Shown here piece by piece: positions 9,077 through 17,961 of a stretch of DNA of 64,000 bases. Numbering within the stretch: the first letter of the stretch is position 1; each line of letters starts with the position of its first letter. The notes below the pieces were generated by a model, which was given only the letters and a program-made list of their open reading frames with translations, did no database searches and was not told where the DNA came from. Source of the stretch: Acidovorax soli (GTDB lineage: Bacteria; Pseudomonadota; Gammaproteobacteria; Burkholderiales; Burkholderiaceae_C); assembly GCF_014207955.1 (NCBI RefSeq), contig NZ_JACHLK010000019.1, positions 47,245 to 111,244 on the forward strand. The letters are read 5' to 3'. A program made the translations under genes and the position numbers.

Positions 9077-10252
9077 CTACTCCGGCAACACCTCAAACAC
9101 CACAAACTGATTCGCCTGCGTATCCGCCGTGAAGTTGTTGTCTGCCGCCAGCACAAGGGTGCGGTGGCCGTTGGGCAGGGTCTTGCCCCAGGTGATGGCC
9201 TCGATGTTGTCGAGCTTGACGCCCTGGTAGGTGATGGGCATCTCGAGCAGCAGTTTGCGCGTCATGGGCGTGTAGACGGCAGCGCCTGCCAGACTGGCCA
9301 TGCTGCCCACATTGGTGGTGGCGTCGGTGATCTCGGTGAGCACCAGGCGGATGGTGTTGCCGATGCCCGAGGCAAAAGCGCGTTCGATGGCGATGAATTT
9401 CTTGTTGCCGATGGCCAGCATGTCCGACAGGCCGTTGTCGGGGCCAAACGGTGCACCGGCCGGTGCATCCACGGGGATCTTGGGCAGTTGGTAGGCGTAT
9501 TGGGCCTTGGCGTTGCCGGTGGCCGGGTCCAGGGCGGTCACGCGCACCACGCTGCCGGCCTGCACGGTGGTGAGGGAGCCGTCCTGGATCAAGGCATCTT
9601 CGTTGGCCACAAAGACCGTGCCATCGGGCGCCACGGTCAGCGCCTCAAAGAGCTTGTTGCTGCGCGCGCCGGTGGTGGTGTTGTCCACGTAGTTGTAGAT
9701 CGCGGGCGTCTTGAACTCGCGCACGAACTTGCCGGCGGTGGTCATTTCACGCACAAAGGGCTGGAACAATGTGGCGGCCGTGGTGCCCCAGTTGCCCTCG
9801 GACGACCAGTACAGGTTGCCGTTGGGTGCCAGGCGGATCGCCTCGGGGTCTACCGTGCGCGCATTGGCGGGGAAGTTGCTGCCGTCTTCGCGCTGCATGT
9901 AGGTCTGGCGGTTGACCTTGACCGTCACCGGGCCCGTGGCCTCGTAGTCGATGCTCAGGTTGTAGAAGCGCGGCGTGCCGCGCTCGCCGCCCCGGTCGTC
10001 GGAGATGGCCCAGTAGCTGCCGTCGGTGGCCCGGTCGAGCCCCGAGATGCCGCCAAACTCCACGCCCTCGAACATCGTGCCGGTGGGCAGGGATGCGGTG
10101 CCGATCAGCTTGAGGGATGCGACACGGGATTCGCCATTGTTGTCGTCATCGCTGCCGCCGCAGGCGGCCAGGGTGGCGGCCGTGAGCGCTGCCAAGGTGA
10201 AAGCGGTGGCCGTGCGGCGCCAGGCGGAGGGGGTGGTACGAGCGAAACCCAT
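9077..10252 (-). CDS. Esterase-like-activity-of-phytase family lipoprotein
   Basis: This 391-residue protein has a lipoprotein signal peptide whose lipobox LAAC places the lipidated Cys at residue 31; Gly/Ser/Asp residues follow. The body matches the phytase-like family (PF13449 type): FEGVEFGGISGLDRATDG, a DDRGGERGTPRFY segment, then ARTVDPEAIRLAPNGNLYWSSEG, a pattern of beta-propeller blades. Members are extracytoplasmic and have unproven hydrolase activity. The gene stands alone. Substrate and role are unknown; the family call is firm and the enzymatic label is not. Confidence 0.8.
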   Translation of the reverse strand: MGFARTTPSAWRRTATAFTLAALTAATLAACGGSDDDNNGESRVASLKLIGTASLPTGTMFEGVEFGGISGLDRATDGSYWAISDDRGGERGTPRFYNLSIDYEATGPVTVKVNRQTYMQREDGSNFPANARTVDPEAIRLAPNGNLYWSSEGNWGTTAATLFQPFVREMTTAGKFVREFKTPAIYNYVDNTTTGARSNKLFEALTVAPDGTVFVANEDALIQDGSLTTVQAGSVVRVTALDPATGNAKAQYAYQLPKIPVDAPAGAPFGPDNGLSDMLAIGNKKFIAIERAFASGIGNTIRLVLTEITDATTNVGSMASLAGAAVYTPMTRKLLLEMPITYQGVKLDNIEAITWGKTLPNGHRTLVLAADNNFTADTQANQFVVFEVLPE

Positions 10253-10552
10253 GTTGTGCGTCTTTCAGGGGGATTGAGACAAGAAGCACGGGAGATTGGG
10301 GGGCGAATGCGTCAGGTGCGTGACGCGCCGTACCGTTGAAGGCAGATGTTGCGGCGGTGAAACACCGCACATCCAACCAAAAAGCAGCGTCTCACATCAA
10401 AAGTCCGTTGACTCCCGCAATTGCCCTTGGACATCGACTCCCGCCATGTTTCAATCGCTGCTGCACCAGCATCCCCATGCCGATGAGGACCGGTGCCCAC
10501 CTGCACCGGATTGCGCCCTTTCGACACCCCAGCTCAAGAACAGGTAGTTTGC
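10253..10552. other. Intergenic region between divergent genes
   Basis: This 300-base spacer separates the phytase-like lipoprotein (minus) from a small hypothetical gene (plus). A ribosome site (CAGGTAG) precedes the rightward gene. I see no palindromes, RNA genes or additional coding sequence. Confidence 0.4.
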
Positions 10553-11026
10553 ATGACTGAACGGCTATCCCTGGTGCTCTGGAGCTGGTACGCAGAAGAC
10601 GAGTACAAGAACATCCTCGCACTCTGCGAGCTGTGCCAGGCACTCGAATTCTTGGCTTCCAGTGCAGAGGAACAGGCGCACAACATCCCCAACTGCCAGG
10701 CATGCGAGGCCTGGTATTCCGTGATCTTGCCGGTCAACAACTACCTTGAAAGTTGCCCTCAGGCCGTTGGTCCGGATGTCAGGCATGCTTTGGCGCGCAC
10801 ATGGGAAAGCTGCAATGCCATGGATGCAGGTGCCTTGGAATGCGGTACCCCGGAAATCTTCAACCACCCCGATTGGGAGCCTGTCAGGATCGACGCCCGT
10901 GCAGCGCTCGATGCAATCGACTGGCCGAGTTTTCGGGCCGATGCAGACAAACTGGTACTTGAGTGCAGAACGGCGCTGTTTTCAATCGGGCATCGAGAGC
11001 GACGAGGCTCCAACGCCAAGCCTTGA
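10553..11026 (+). CDS. Hypothetical protein, 157 aa
   Basis: This is a soluble, mostly helical-looking protein starting MTERLSLVLWSWYAEDEY. It has two CxxC-like or nearby cysteine pairs (LCELCQ and NCQACEAW) and several Trp residues, but the spacing does not match a metal site I can name. I chose the ATG at 10553 because an AGGTAG sequence sits just upstream and the further in-frame extension is low-quality. Its end overlaps the end of the convergent glycolipid-binding gene by 45 bases. No family recognised. Confidence 0.6.
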   Translation: MTERLSLVLWSWYAEDEYKNILALCELCQALEFLASSAEEQAHNIPNCQACEAWYSVILPVNNYLESCPQAVGPDVRHALARTWESCNAMDAGALECGTPEIFNHPDWEPVRIDARAALDAIDWPSFRADADKLVLECRTALFSIGHRERRGSNAKP

Positions 11027-11638
11027 AAACAATTCCGGGTAGTGCACCACGGCGCCGTGCTCGCACACTTCGAGCACGCCGCTGTACCCCACCGTGGGCG
11101 CGTCGTACTGGTAGCGCACGGCGTCCACCCGCCGGTAGACCTGCGGCAACTCTTGCAGCCGCAGGTCCGGGAACGACAGCCAAGCCGCTGGTGCCTGTGC
11201 CTGTTGCCCCACTTGCAGCGCCATGCGGCGGATCGCGATCATGTTGGTGGCGGGGCTGAAGTTGAGGTCGATGTCGGGACATGCGTGCGCTGAAACACCG
11301 GTGTCCGCATCGGGCTCACTGCCCTGCCCCACCCGCCACTGCCCATCGGGGCCCGGATGGAAGTGCAGGTCCACCGAGCGATCGCCACAGTGGCCGCGCA
11401 CCTGCGCTGCCAGGGTCACCCAGTGTGCATCGACGCTGACCTCATAGCCCAGGTCGCAGGCCCGCCCTTCATCGTGGAACACCGCCATGCCGCGCAGGTC
11501 CCAGCCGACATCGGCACGCTGGTAGACGCGGCAGACCTCGCTGCCGGGGCTGTAGAGGCGGCGCCAGAAGAAGGTGTGGTGCGGTGCTGCTGCAGCGGCG
11601 GCGACAACTGTCGTCCTCGGTGTGTCAGGCTTCGGCAT
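10982..11638 (-). CDS. Putative glycolipid-binding domain protein (DUF1089/PF06475-like)
   Basis: This 218-residue cytoplasmic protein fits the putative glycolipid-binding family by its order of motifs: a 'WRRLYSPGSEVCRVYQ' start, a central DLHFHPGPDGQWRV segment, the DLNFSPATNMIAIRR signature, and a late DAVRYQYDAPTVGYSGVLEV. The function of this family is not established; the name derives from a structural resemblance. The N-terminal Ala run is unusual but short. Its 3' end overlaps the convergent hypothetical gene by 45 bases. Confidence 0.75.
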   Translation of the reverse strand: MPKPDTPRTTVVAAAAAAPHHTFFWRRLYSPGSEVCRVYQRADVGWDLRGMAVFHDEGRACDLGYEVSVDAHWVTLAAQVRGHCGDRSVDLHFHPGPDGQWRVGQGSEPDADTGVSAHACPDIDLNFSPATNMIAIRRMALQVGQQAQAPAAWLSFPDLRLQELPQVYRRVDAVRYQYDAPTVGYSGVLEVCEHGAVVHYPELFSRLGVGASSLSMPD

Positions 11639-11680
11639 GCGGACTCCTGGTTCGTTCCCAACGCCGCCATTCTCATCCTG

Positions 11681-12166
11681 TCAGGCAGCCACCTGCACGT
11701 CCTTGCGCATGAACACGCTGTGCACATCGGGCGCATAGTCGCCAAACGGCCCGCACTCCTCGTACCCCATGCGCGCATACAAGGCCAAGGCATCCTGCTG
11801 CAAGGGGCCTGTCTCCAGCGCGAAGCGGGTGCAGCCGCGCGCGATGGCCTCGGCTTCGACAAAGGCCAGCAGCGCCCGCGCCAAACCCTGGCCACGCGCC
11901 TCGGGGCGCACGTACATGCGCTTGACCTCGCTGAAGTCGGGCCCCAGCACCATGGCGCCGCAGCCCAGGGCCACGCCGTCTGCATTGCGCGCCACGGCGA
12001 ACAGCACATTGGGCTGCGAGAGTGCGTTCAGGTCAATGCCGTGGTGGCTCTCGGGCGGGTACAGCGGTTTCTGGAAAGCGTCGAGGTCGTCGATAAGCTG
12101 CACCACATCGGGCTGGCGCGGGGATTCGAGCTGGATGCGCATGGTGAATGGGTTTTCCGAGTTCAC
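11681..12166 (-). CDS. GNAT-family N-acetyltransferase
   Basis: This 161-residue protein shows the acetyl-CoA-binding signature VRPEARGQGLARALL followed by the FALETGPLQQDALALYARMGY helix and a C-terminal PDVHSVFMRKD strand. The substrate is unknown. A GTG start at 12166 makes a four-base GTGA overlap with the stop of the lipoprotein gene upstream, implying translational coupling. An internal ATG at 12142 would give a version eight residues shorter and is a real alternative. Confidence 0.8.
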   Translation of the reverse strand: MNSENPFTMRIQLESPRQPDVVQLIDDLDAFQKPLYPPESHHGIDLNALSQPNVLFAVARNADGVALGCGAMVLGPDFSEVKRMYVRPEARGQGLARALLAFVEAEAIARGCTRFALETGPLQQDALALYARMGYEECGPFGDYAPDVHSVFMRKDVQVAA

Positions 12167-12618
12167 TTGGCGAGGTCCTTGAGCAACTGGTCCTTGGCTT
12201 CCTGCCCCGTCTTCTTTTCACCCAGCTGGTACTGGCCGAACACCACGCCGTGCACCAACGGCTCCTTGCCCTGGGCGTCGAAGACGGCCAGGAAGACCTG
12301 GTCGCCAAACTGGTCCACCTTCACGGCCAGTCGCTCTGCGCCCTTGACGTAGCCGTGCACATTGCCCTCGAAGGCCTCGCCCACCTTGGCGTAGCCGGCA
12401 CTGGCCATGGACGTGGCCACCCGCTGCAGCATCTCGGCGCGCGAGACGCCGCTGTATTCCACATACAGGCCGTGGTCGTTGGTAGTGGTCTCCACCTTCA
12501 CGAGTTTGTCTTTCACCACGGGAATGCCGCGCCACTCGGTGGGTGCGGCGGGTGAACAGGCGGCCAGCGCAGCGGCGAGGCCCAGGGTGGCAATGGTGGT
12601 TGACCAAGGCAATGGCAT
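12163..12618 (-). CDS. Small lipoprotein, 151 aa
   Basis: A lipoprotein signal (LGLAAALAACSPA) puts the modified Cys near residue 20. The mature part is a mixed alpha/beta domain with VEYSGVSRAEMLQRV, then a stretch about cognate residues HGYVKGAERLAVKV, and ends EAKDQLLKDLAK. I do not recognise a named family. The ATG at 12618 is preceded by GTGAGGAAA, a reasonable ribosome site; the longer upstream frame is a shadow of the ankyrin gene. The end overlaps the start of the acetyltransferase gene. Confidence 0.7.
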   Translation of the reverse strand: MPLPWSTTIATLGLAAALAACSPAAPTEWRGIPVVKDKLVKVETTTNDHGLYVEYSGVSRAEMLQRVATSMASAGYAKVGEAFEGNVHGYVKGAERLAVKVDQFGDQVFLAVFDAQGKEPLVHGVVFGQYQLGEKKTGQEAKDQLLKDLAK

Positions 12619-12707
12619 GAGCGTTTTCCTCACTTTGAGAACCAACTCTTGTGTGTGCAAACGAATGGCATGGTAAAGGGTTCGGGCACCGCCATGGGCG
12701 GGCGGCA

Positions 12708-14138
12708 TCACCCCACGGTCTGGAGGTACTTGGCGCACAACTGGCCGATGGCCTCGCACAGCGCTTCGGTGCTGGGCGGGGTGCCCGGGGGCTCCATGGG
12801 CAGTTCGATGTCCTCGCGGTGCACCCAGTCGTCGCCCTCCACCTGCGAGAAGCGGATGCGCATGTTCGCCCAGTCGAAGACGCGGGCCTCCAGCTCCACC
12901 GCGCCGCTGCGGCTGAGGTAGGACTTGGTGCGCGACCAGCGCAGGCTGCGGAAGTGCCCGTCGTACTCGAGGTACAGCACATCGGGCGGCACGCGCGGGT
13001 CGGCGCCCGAGGCCAGGTGCGCGATCACGTCCTTGAGGCAGTTGCGCAGCCACTGTGGGTACTGGTGGGGCTGCCAGTCGGTGGGGCCGTCGATCAGGCC
13101 GGGTGCGCGCGCCCACGAGGCGCGCTGTGCCTCACCTGCGGGCGCCTTGGGCTTGGCCGGCTTCTTGGGCGGCACGCTGGTGGTGAGCGCGGCCACGCGG
13201 GCTTGGTACTCGGTGCCCTTGAACAGGCGCACATCGGCTGCCGCCAGTTGGCCCCGTGCTGCCAGGGCCTCGGCCAGCACGGCGGCCACGTCGAGGTTGC
13301 CGGCACTCACAGCAAGGCGCAGCGGGGTGCGCCCGCGGGCATTGGCGGCGGCAGGGTCCAGGCCCCAGCCCAGCAGTTGGCGCGTGGTGGCCACAGGGTC
13401 GCCCTCGCGCCGCCAGGCCACGGAGATGCCCGCACGGCTCAGGTCCAGGCCATCGACATCGCCAGCGGAATGCATGAGCGCATTGGAGCCTGCGGGCGTG
13501 GTGGCCAGCACATTGGCACCCCGGTCCTTCAGAAAGCGCAGCAGCGGCACACTGCCCATCGACGCCGCCATGAGCACCGGGTTGTACATCTCGCGCTGGT
13601 CGAGGGCCTCGATGTCGGCACCGGCCTGGAGCAGCATGTCGAGGGCCTGGTAAACCGCTTCGGCATGCCCGGCAGGCGCGTCGTCGCGAAATGGCATGCT
13701 GAAGATCTCGCCGCGCATGTCCCTCAGCCCGAGGGCGATGCACAGGGCCGGCTCCTTGGTCTTGCGGGGGTCGCCGCCCGCCGCCAGCACCAGCCCGAGC
13801 CGCTCCAGGGCGCGGTGCTCGGAGTAGCTTGAAAACTGCTCGCAGCACACGGCCAAGGGTGTGGAATTGCGGTTCTTGCGCCGGTTGGGGTCTCCGCCCT
13901 TCTCCAGCATCAGGCGCAGCAGCGCGAACTGTGCATCCACCCGGCTGGTCACGCTGGCGTCGTCCGGGCGGTCATAGTAGGCCCAGTACGCCGTGCAGGC
14001 CCACTGTACGGCAGCGTCCTGGGACACGCTGATGCGATCCGGGTGCAGGCCGGAGCGGACCAGGCGCTCCATCTCGGCAAGGAGGATGTCGAACCCGATG
14101 TCGTATTCGAGGGTGACGGAGGAAGGTGAAGCAGCCAT
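12708..14138 (-). CDS. Ankyrin-repeat protein, 476 aa
   Basis: This cytoplasmic protein has degenerate ankyrin repeats. Examples are EKGGDPNRRKNRNSTPLAVC, LLQAGADIEALD with MYNPVLMAASMGSVPLLRFL, DRGANVLATTPAGSNALMHS, and GLDPAAANARGRTPLRLAVSAGN. After a Lys/Pro linker near residue 310 the C-terminal third has no recognisable domain (a WQPHQYPQWL segment and a late DDWVHREDIELP). Such proteins bind partner proteins. It starts 33 bases after the STAND-like ATPase gene ends, so it is probably in the same transcript and may be a partner of that ATPase. Confidence 0.75.
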   Translation of the reverse strand: MAASPSSVTLEYDIGFDILLAEMERLVRSGLHPDRISVSQDAAVQWACTAYWAYYDRPDDASVTSRVDAQFALLRLMLEKGGDPNRRKNRNSTPLAVCCEQFSSYSEHRALERLGLVLAAGGDPRKTKEPALCIALGLRDMRGEIFSMPFRDDAPAGHAEAVYQALDMLLQAGADIEALDQREMYNPVLMAASMGSVPLLRFLKDRGANVLATTPAGSNALMHSAGDVDGLDLSRAGISVAWRREGDPVATTRQLLGWGLDPAAANARGRTPLRLAVSAGNLDVAAVLAEALAARGQLAAADVRLFKGTEYQARVAALTTSVPPKKPAKPKAPAGEAQRASWARAPGLIDGPTDWQPHQYPQWLRNCLKDVIAHLASGADPRVPPDVLYLEYDGHFRSLRWSRTKSYLSRSGAVELEARVFDWANMRIRFSQVEGDDWVHREDIELPMEPPGTPPSTEALCEAIGQLCAKYLQTVG

Positions 14139-14171
14139 GGAGGAAGGAATGCAAAATTACTTGAAGCCTGG

Positions 14172-16412
14172 TCAGGCCTTGGCCATCACCGCCAGTTCCT
14201 GGTGCAGCAGCAGCTCCACCTCGCTGGGCTCGAACTGCGCCGTCATGAGCGGTATCGCAAAGCTGTAGATGGCCTCTTCGCGCCGCAGCACCCAGGCCAG
14301 TTGCAGGCGCGCGAGCGACTGGCGCAGGGCCTGGGCGTCGGCCTGCACGCCATGGCCCTGCAGCAGGCCTGCCAGGGCCACCAGGCTGGTCTGCCCCTGC
14401 TGGGCCACGTGGTAGACCACCACGCGGTCGAGCCGGCAGGCCGCGTCGTCGGGCGAGAGGCGGCCCCAGCCGGCCAGGGCGTCCTGCACGGGTTGGGAGG
14501 CCAGGGCCTGGTCGAGGTGGCGCTTTTCAATCACGCGCTCGCCGGGCTTCAGGGCCTCCAGGCATTCCTGGCAGAGGATGGCGACGAGGTTGGCGCGCTG
14601 GCCGCTGGCATCCACCAGGCGCTCCACCAGGGCGTCGCCGCCAAAGCCCAGGCGCAGGCGGCGCAGCGGCTCGGTGGCCAGGGCCTTGCAGGCCGGGCGC
14701 TCCAGCCCGCCGATGGCCAGCACCTCGCCAAAATTGCGCAGCGGGCTCTGGTAGTCGAGCACGGCCGTGGCATACAGGTCCCAGAAACCGGCCAGCATGA
14801 ACCAGCAGCGCCCCTCCTCGCTGAGCGAGCGCAGGGTGGACAGCTGGTGGTAGCCGTTGTTCGACTCGTCGCGGAAGAACAGGTCGGCCTCGTCGATCAG
14901 CAGGTACAGGCGCTTGCCGGTGTACTGGGCCTGCAGGTGGTCCACGATGGCTTCGAGCGGGGTGTCGGCCGGCAGGCCGAACTGCAGCGCCATGCGCGGC
15001 GACAGGCGGTGGTCGCGCAGCGAGACGTAGTGGCACACGATCTGCGGGTGGCCCTGCAGGCGGCGCTGCACGGCCTTGAGCAGGCTGCTCTTGCCCAGTT
15101 GGCGCCCGCCCACCACCAGGTAGTTGGCGGGCTCGCGGTTGACCACGCGGGCCAGCAGCTGTTCGCGCCCGAAGAAGGAGCCCTCGCGCGTCACGCCGCC
15201 GCGGGTCTGGTAGGGCGAGATGCGCGTCACGCGCAGTTGCGCGGCCAAGAGGCGCAGCAGCACCTGCAACGGCTCGCGCGCGAGCAGCCATTCGGTCTGG
15301 CTGGCGCTGTCCACCATGACGTGCAGGTTGGCGCCGTCGTCGGTGTGGGCGCGCAGCAGGGGCCAGGGGTTCTCGGTGCCATGGTCGCACAGAATGAGCA
15401 GCACGTCGGTGCCGGTCTGCGCGGCGCGCAGTTGGCGCAGCACGGTGGCCTCGTCGAGCCCGGGCTGCGGCACATACAGCAGGCAGCGATCCAGTGAAAC
15501 CGGCAGATCGGGCGGAAACTTCCACTCGAACACCGCGCCGGGCAGCGCCCAGTCGCGGCTCGGCTGGCTGCTGGCGGACACACGCTCGGCCAGCACCATG
15601 GACTGGTCGGCCGCGTCGTCGTGTGCAAACTGTACGGCGCTCTGCCAGTCCTTGGTGCGCACTTCGGCGGCTTCGAGCGTGGCGCGCAGCCGGCCCACGG
15701 TGCGCAGCAACTGGTCGATGCGCGGCAGGCGCGAGACCGGGGTGCGCAGCAGCTTCTCGGGCCGCAGTTGCGCCGGGCCGATCAGCGGGTGGCGCAGCAC
15801 CCACACCACGGCGCCCACGGCGAAGATCAGAGCGCACCACTTGATGAGGCTGCGCAGCCAGCCGAAGGGGTCCGCCGCCTCGACCGCGGCGATGCGGCTT
15901 TGGCGCACGGCTTCGGGGTCCATGTCGTCGCCCTTGCCGTCCTGGCTGTCCTGGCTCTGGGGGCCGGCGGCGCAGCTGATGGGCAGTGCGCCGGCGGGCA
16001 TGGGCGGTTTGCCGGGGCGGCAGGTCCAGTGGTACATGTCGGGCGTCATGTGCAGCAGCACCTGGGTGCCGGCCAGGTGGCCCAGGGCCGGGTCGTTGAT
16101 GACGTCGACCTGCAGGCGCAGCGGCCCGGGCGAGGTGACGCGCAGCTTGGGGAAGGCGACCGATGGCGCGTACTTCTGGATGTCCTTGGGCCAGTGGCCC
16201 AGCTCCTGGCTGGCCTGCACCAGGGCCACGCGCCACTGCACCAGCTCGCCCCACACGGGGCCGATGCTCTCGTAGGTGCGCACCGATCCGCGGGTGGCAG
16301 GGTTCAGGTGCGGCGTGAGCAGTGCGCTGCCAACGAACAGCGTGACGCCGGCGATCAGCAGCGCGCGCGCCACCGGCCAGGTCATCCAGGATTTGAGCTG
16401 CTCGATGATCAT
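14172..16412 (-). CDS. Membrane-anchored STAND-like ATPase with a pilin-like periplasmic domain
   Basis: This is a 746-residue protein. A first membrane helix (about 14-34) is followed by a periplasmic domain (about 40-165), then a second helix (about 186-208). The periplasmic part has LGHWPKDIQKYAP and ends with YHWTCRPGK and LPISC, the WxC...LPxxC pattern of a type IV pilin head with its disulfide loop. The cytoplasmic part has a Rossmann-like segment (about 305-395), then FGREQLLARV, a Walker A at 435-443 (GGRQLGKSS), a Walker B at 502-508 (LYLLIDE), a sensor-like MLAGFWDLY, DASGQRANL and a winged-helix tail. The start at 16412 overlaps the stop of the upstream HTH gene (ATGA). The NTPase call is firm; the pilin resemblance is my inference. 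Confidence 0.75.
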   Translation of the reverse strand: MIIEQLKSWMTWPVARALLIAGVTLFVGSALLTPHLNPATRGSVRTYESIGPVWGELVQWRVALVQASQELGHWPKDIQKYAPSVAFPKLRVTSPGPLRLQVDVINDPALGHLAGTQVLLHMTPDMYHWTCRPGKPPMPAGALPISCAAGPQSQDSQDGKGDDMDPEAVRQSRIAAVEAADPFGWLRSLIKWCALIFAVGAVVWVLRHPLIGPAQLRPEKLLRTPVSRLPRIDQLLRTVGRLRATLEAAEVRTKDWQSAVQFAHDDAADQSMVLAERVSASSQPSRDWALPGAVFEWKFPPDLPVSLDRCLLYVPQPGLDEATVLRQLRAAQTGTDVLLILCDHGTENPWPLLRAHTDDGANLHVMVDSASQTEWLLAREPLQVLLRLLAAQLRVTRISPYQTRGGVTREGSFFGREQLLARVVNREPANYLVVGGRQLGKSSLLKAVQRRLQGHPQIVCHYVSLRDHRLSPRMALQFGLPADTPLEAIVDHLQAQYTGKRLYLLIDEADLFFRDESNNGYHQLSTLRSLSEEGRCWFMLAGFWDLYATAVLDYQSPLRNFGEVLAIGGLERPACKALATEPLRRLRLGFGGDALVERLVDASGQRANLVAILCQECLEALKPGERVIEKRHLDQALASQPVQDALAGWGRLSPDDAACRLDRVVVYHVAQQGQTSLVALAGLLQGHGVQADAQALRQSLARLQLAWVLRREEAIYSFAIPLMTAQFEPSEVELLLHQELAVMAKA

Positions 16413-17671
16413 GGGGTGGGCGCGTCCAGCACCATCAGGCCGGCATGGCGCACGGTGGCGCAGCGCCAGTGCAGGCGCGCCGCATCGCCCGTGCCGCGCA
16501 CGTGGATGAGGTTGCCCCAGAACAGGCGGCGCAGGTCGTCGTCCTGCAGGTAGGGGCGCGCGCGGCCCAGGTCGTCGGCCTGCAGCAGGCTGCGCAGGCG
16601 CTCGCGCGAAGCGCCCTCCTGCGCCAGCGGCAGAAAGGTCTGCCACAGGCGCGGGCTGGCGGCCAGGTGGGTGCGCAGCGCGGCAGAGCCGGCCTGGGTC
16701 TCGTTCACGCCCTGCTCCACCAGCCACTGCAGGCCTTCCTCGAACAGCGCGGGGTGGCCGCCACTGGCGTCCAGCAGGTGGGCGAGCACCGGCTGGGGCC
16801 AGTCCTGGCCGGGCCAGCGCTGGCGCGCCAGGAGGGTAAGGTCGGCCAGCGTGGGCTCGGGCCAGTGGTTGACCTGGGCGATGTTGAGCAGCGACATGTC
16901 GCCGCTGCGGTACTTGAGGTCGGCCAGCGCCTCGCCGCCGCACAACAGCAGGTGCAGGCGGCCGCTGTGCATTTCGCTCAGGCTGCGCAGGATGCCGGCC
17001 AGGGTTTCGCGCAGCGCGGGCGTGCCCTGCTCGAAGCGGCTGACCAGGCAGAACAGGCGCTCGCCCGCGAGCAGGCGCCGCTCCAGCGCAGATTCGAATT
17101 CGTAGTCGGACTGCACCTCGCCCAGCCCGCACTGGCGACCGATGGCGGCAAAGTATTCGGTGGGCGCCGTGCTCACGCTGTAGGGCGGCTGGATGTGCAG
17201 CACCGAGGCGGCGCCGTACTGCTGGCGCGCGCGCTGCAACAGCTCCAGCCGGAACGGCGGCTGCCCCCAGTGCGCAGGCGACAGCAGCATGGAGATGGGG
17301 TATGGCATGGCCTGGGCCAGTTGGGCGAACAGCCGGGCCTGGAAGGCGGCAAAGGGCTGCTCGGCATCTACCGCAGCGGGGGCGGGCATGCCCGGCGCTG
17401 CCGCCGGCAGCTCCACCTCGGCCTGCAGCGGGAACTCGGGGGCGAAGCCGGCGGCGCTGAGCAGGCGGTTGGTCTCGGCCTCAGTGAGGCGCAGGTAGCG
17501 GGTGCAGGCCACCACCTTCTCGCGCGAGCGGGCGTTGGGTGCCGACATGCCGTTGCGCCAGTTGTTCACGGCCTCGCGGCTCAGGCCGATCTCGGTGGCC
17601 ACCCCCGAGGCGCTGGCGCGGATGCGGCGCATGTAGAGGGACAAAAGCTCCGGGAACGAATCGTGGGCCAT
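16409..17671 (-). CDS. HTH protein with a degenerate STAND/AAA-type NTPase fold
   Basis: This is a 420-residue cytoplasmic protein. Residues 21-41 form an XRE/Cro-like helix-turn-helix (VATEIGLSREAVNNWRNG). From about 105 the order of elements mirrors the coupled ATPase. Where a P-loop should be (about 129-138) it reads LLSPAHWGQPP, lacking GxxGK[ST]. The Walker B position (206-215) reads LFCLVSRFEQ without the DE pair. A sensor-like LLLCGGEALADL and DASGGHPALF follow, as in the partner. It therefore probably does not hydrolyse ATP and may work as a regulatory or scaffold subunit. The stop overlaps the partner's start by four bases, so the two are likely made in fixed ratio. Confidence 0.7.
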   Translation of the reverse strand: MAHDSFPELLSLYMRRIRASASGVATEIGLSREAVNNWRNGMSAPNARSREKVVACTRYLRLTEAETNRLLSAAGFAPEFPLQAEVELPAAAPGMPAPAAVDAEQPFAAFQARLFAQLAQAMPYPISMLLSPAHWGQPPFRLELLQRARQQYGAASVLHIQPPYSVSTAPTEYFAAIGRQCGLGEVQSDYEFESALERRLLAGERLFCLVSRFEQGTPALRETLAGILRSLSEMHSGRLHLLLCGGEALADLKYRSGDMSLLNIAQVNHWPEPTLADLTLLARQRWPGQDWPQPVLAHLLDASGGHPALFEEGLQWLVEQGVNETQAGSAALRTHLAASPRLWQTFLPLAQEGASRERLRSLLQADDLGRARPYLQDDDLRRLFWGNLIHVRGTGDAARLHWRCATVRHAGLMVLDAPTP

Positions 17672-17896
17672 GGATGGTGCGGGGCGGCAAGCCGGGTGGG
17701 AAATGGGGTGGCAACAAAAAGAGGCCGGAGCCTCTGGCACGGATTGTCTCCTGCGCCAGGGCTGCCGGCCGCCAAAAAGCTGGTGCGTGCCAGCCATTCC
17801 TGGCACTTCGCACCGTTTATCCCTCCCAGTCTCTGAAACTGGCGCGCCCCAAGCCAGTGCTCCCGCGCAAGGGCCGCCCCGCCGCGCTGGGAGCGT

Positions 17897-17932
17897 CCCC
17901 CTCCCGACTCGCGCAGCGAGTCGAGAGAGGGG
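17897..17932. repeat. Hairpin repeat in the gap between two minus-strand gene groups
   Basis: An eight-base stem CGACTCGC/GCGAGTCG around a GCA loop is extended by CCCCTC paired with GAGGGG-type arms. It sits in the 290-base gene-free gap 17672-17961. From memory, similar GC-rich hairpins with flanking 'CGCGAAGCGACTCAGGGGG' recur between genes in Comamonadaceae. It may act as a terminator separating the two membrane-protein genes from the HTH/ATPase genes. Confidence 0.5.
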
Positions 17933-17961
17933 TGAAGGCGCGAAGCGACTCAGGGGGTGCT

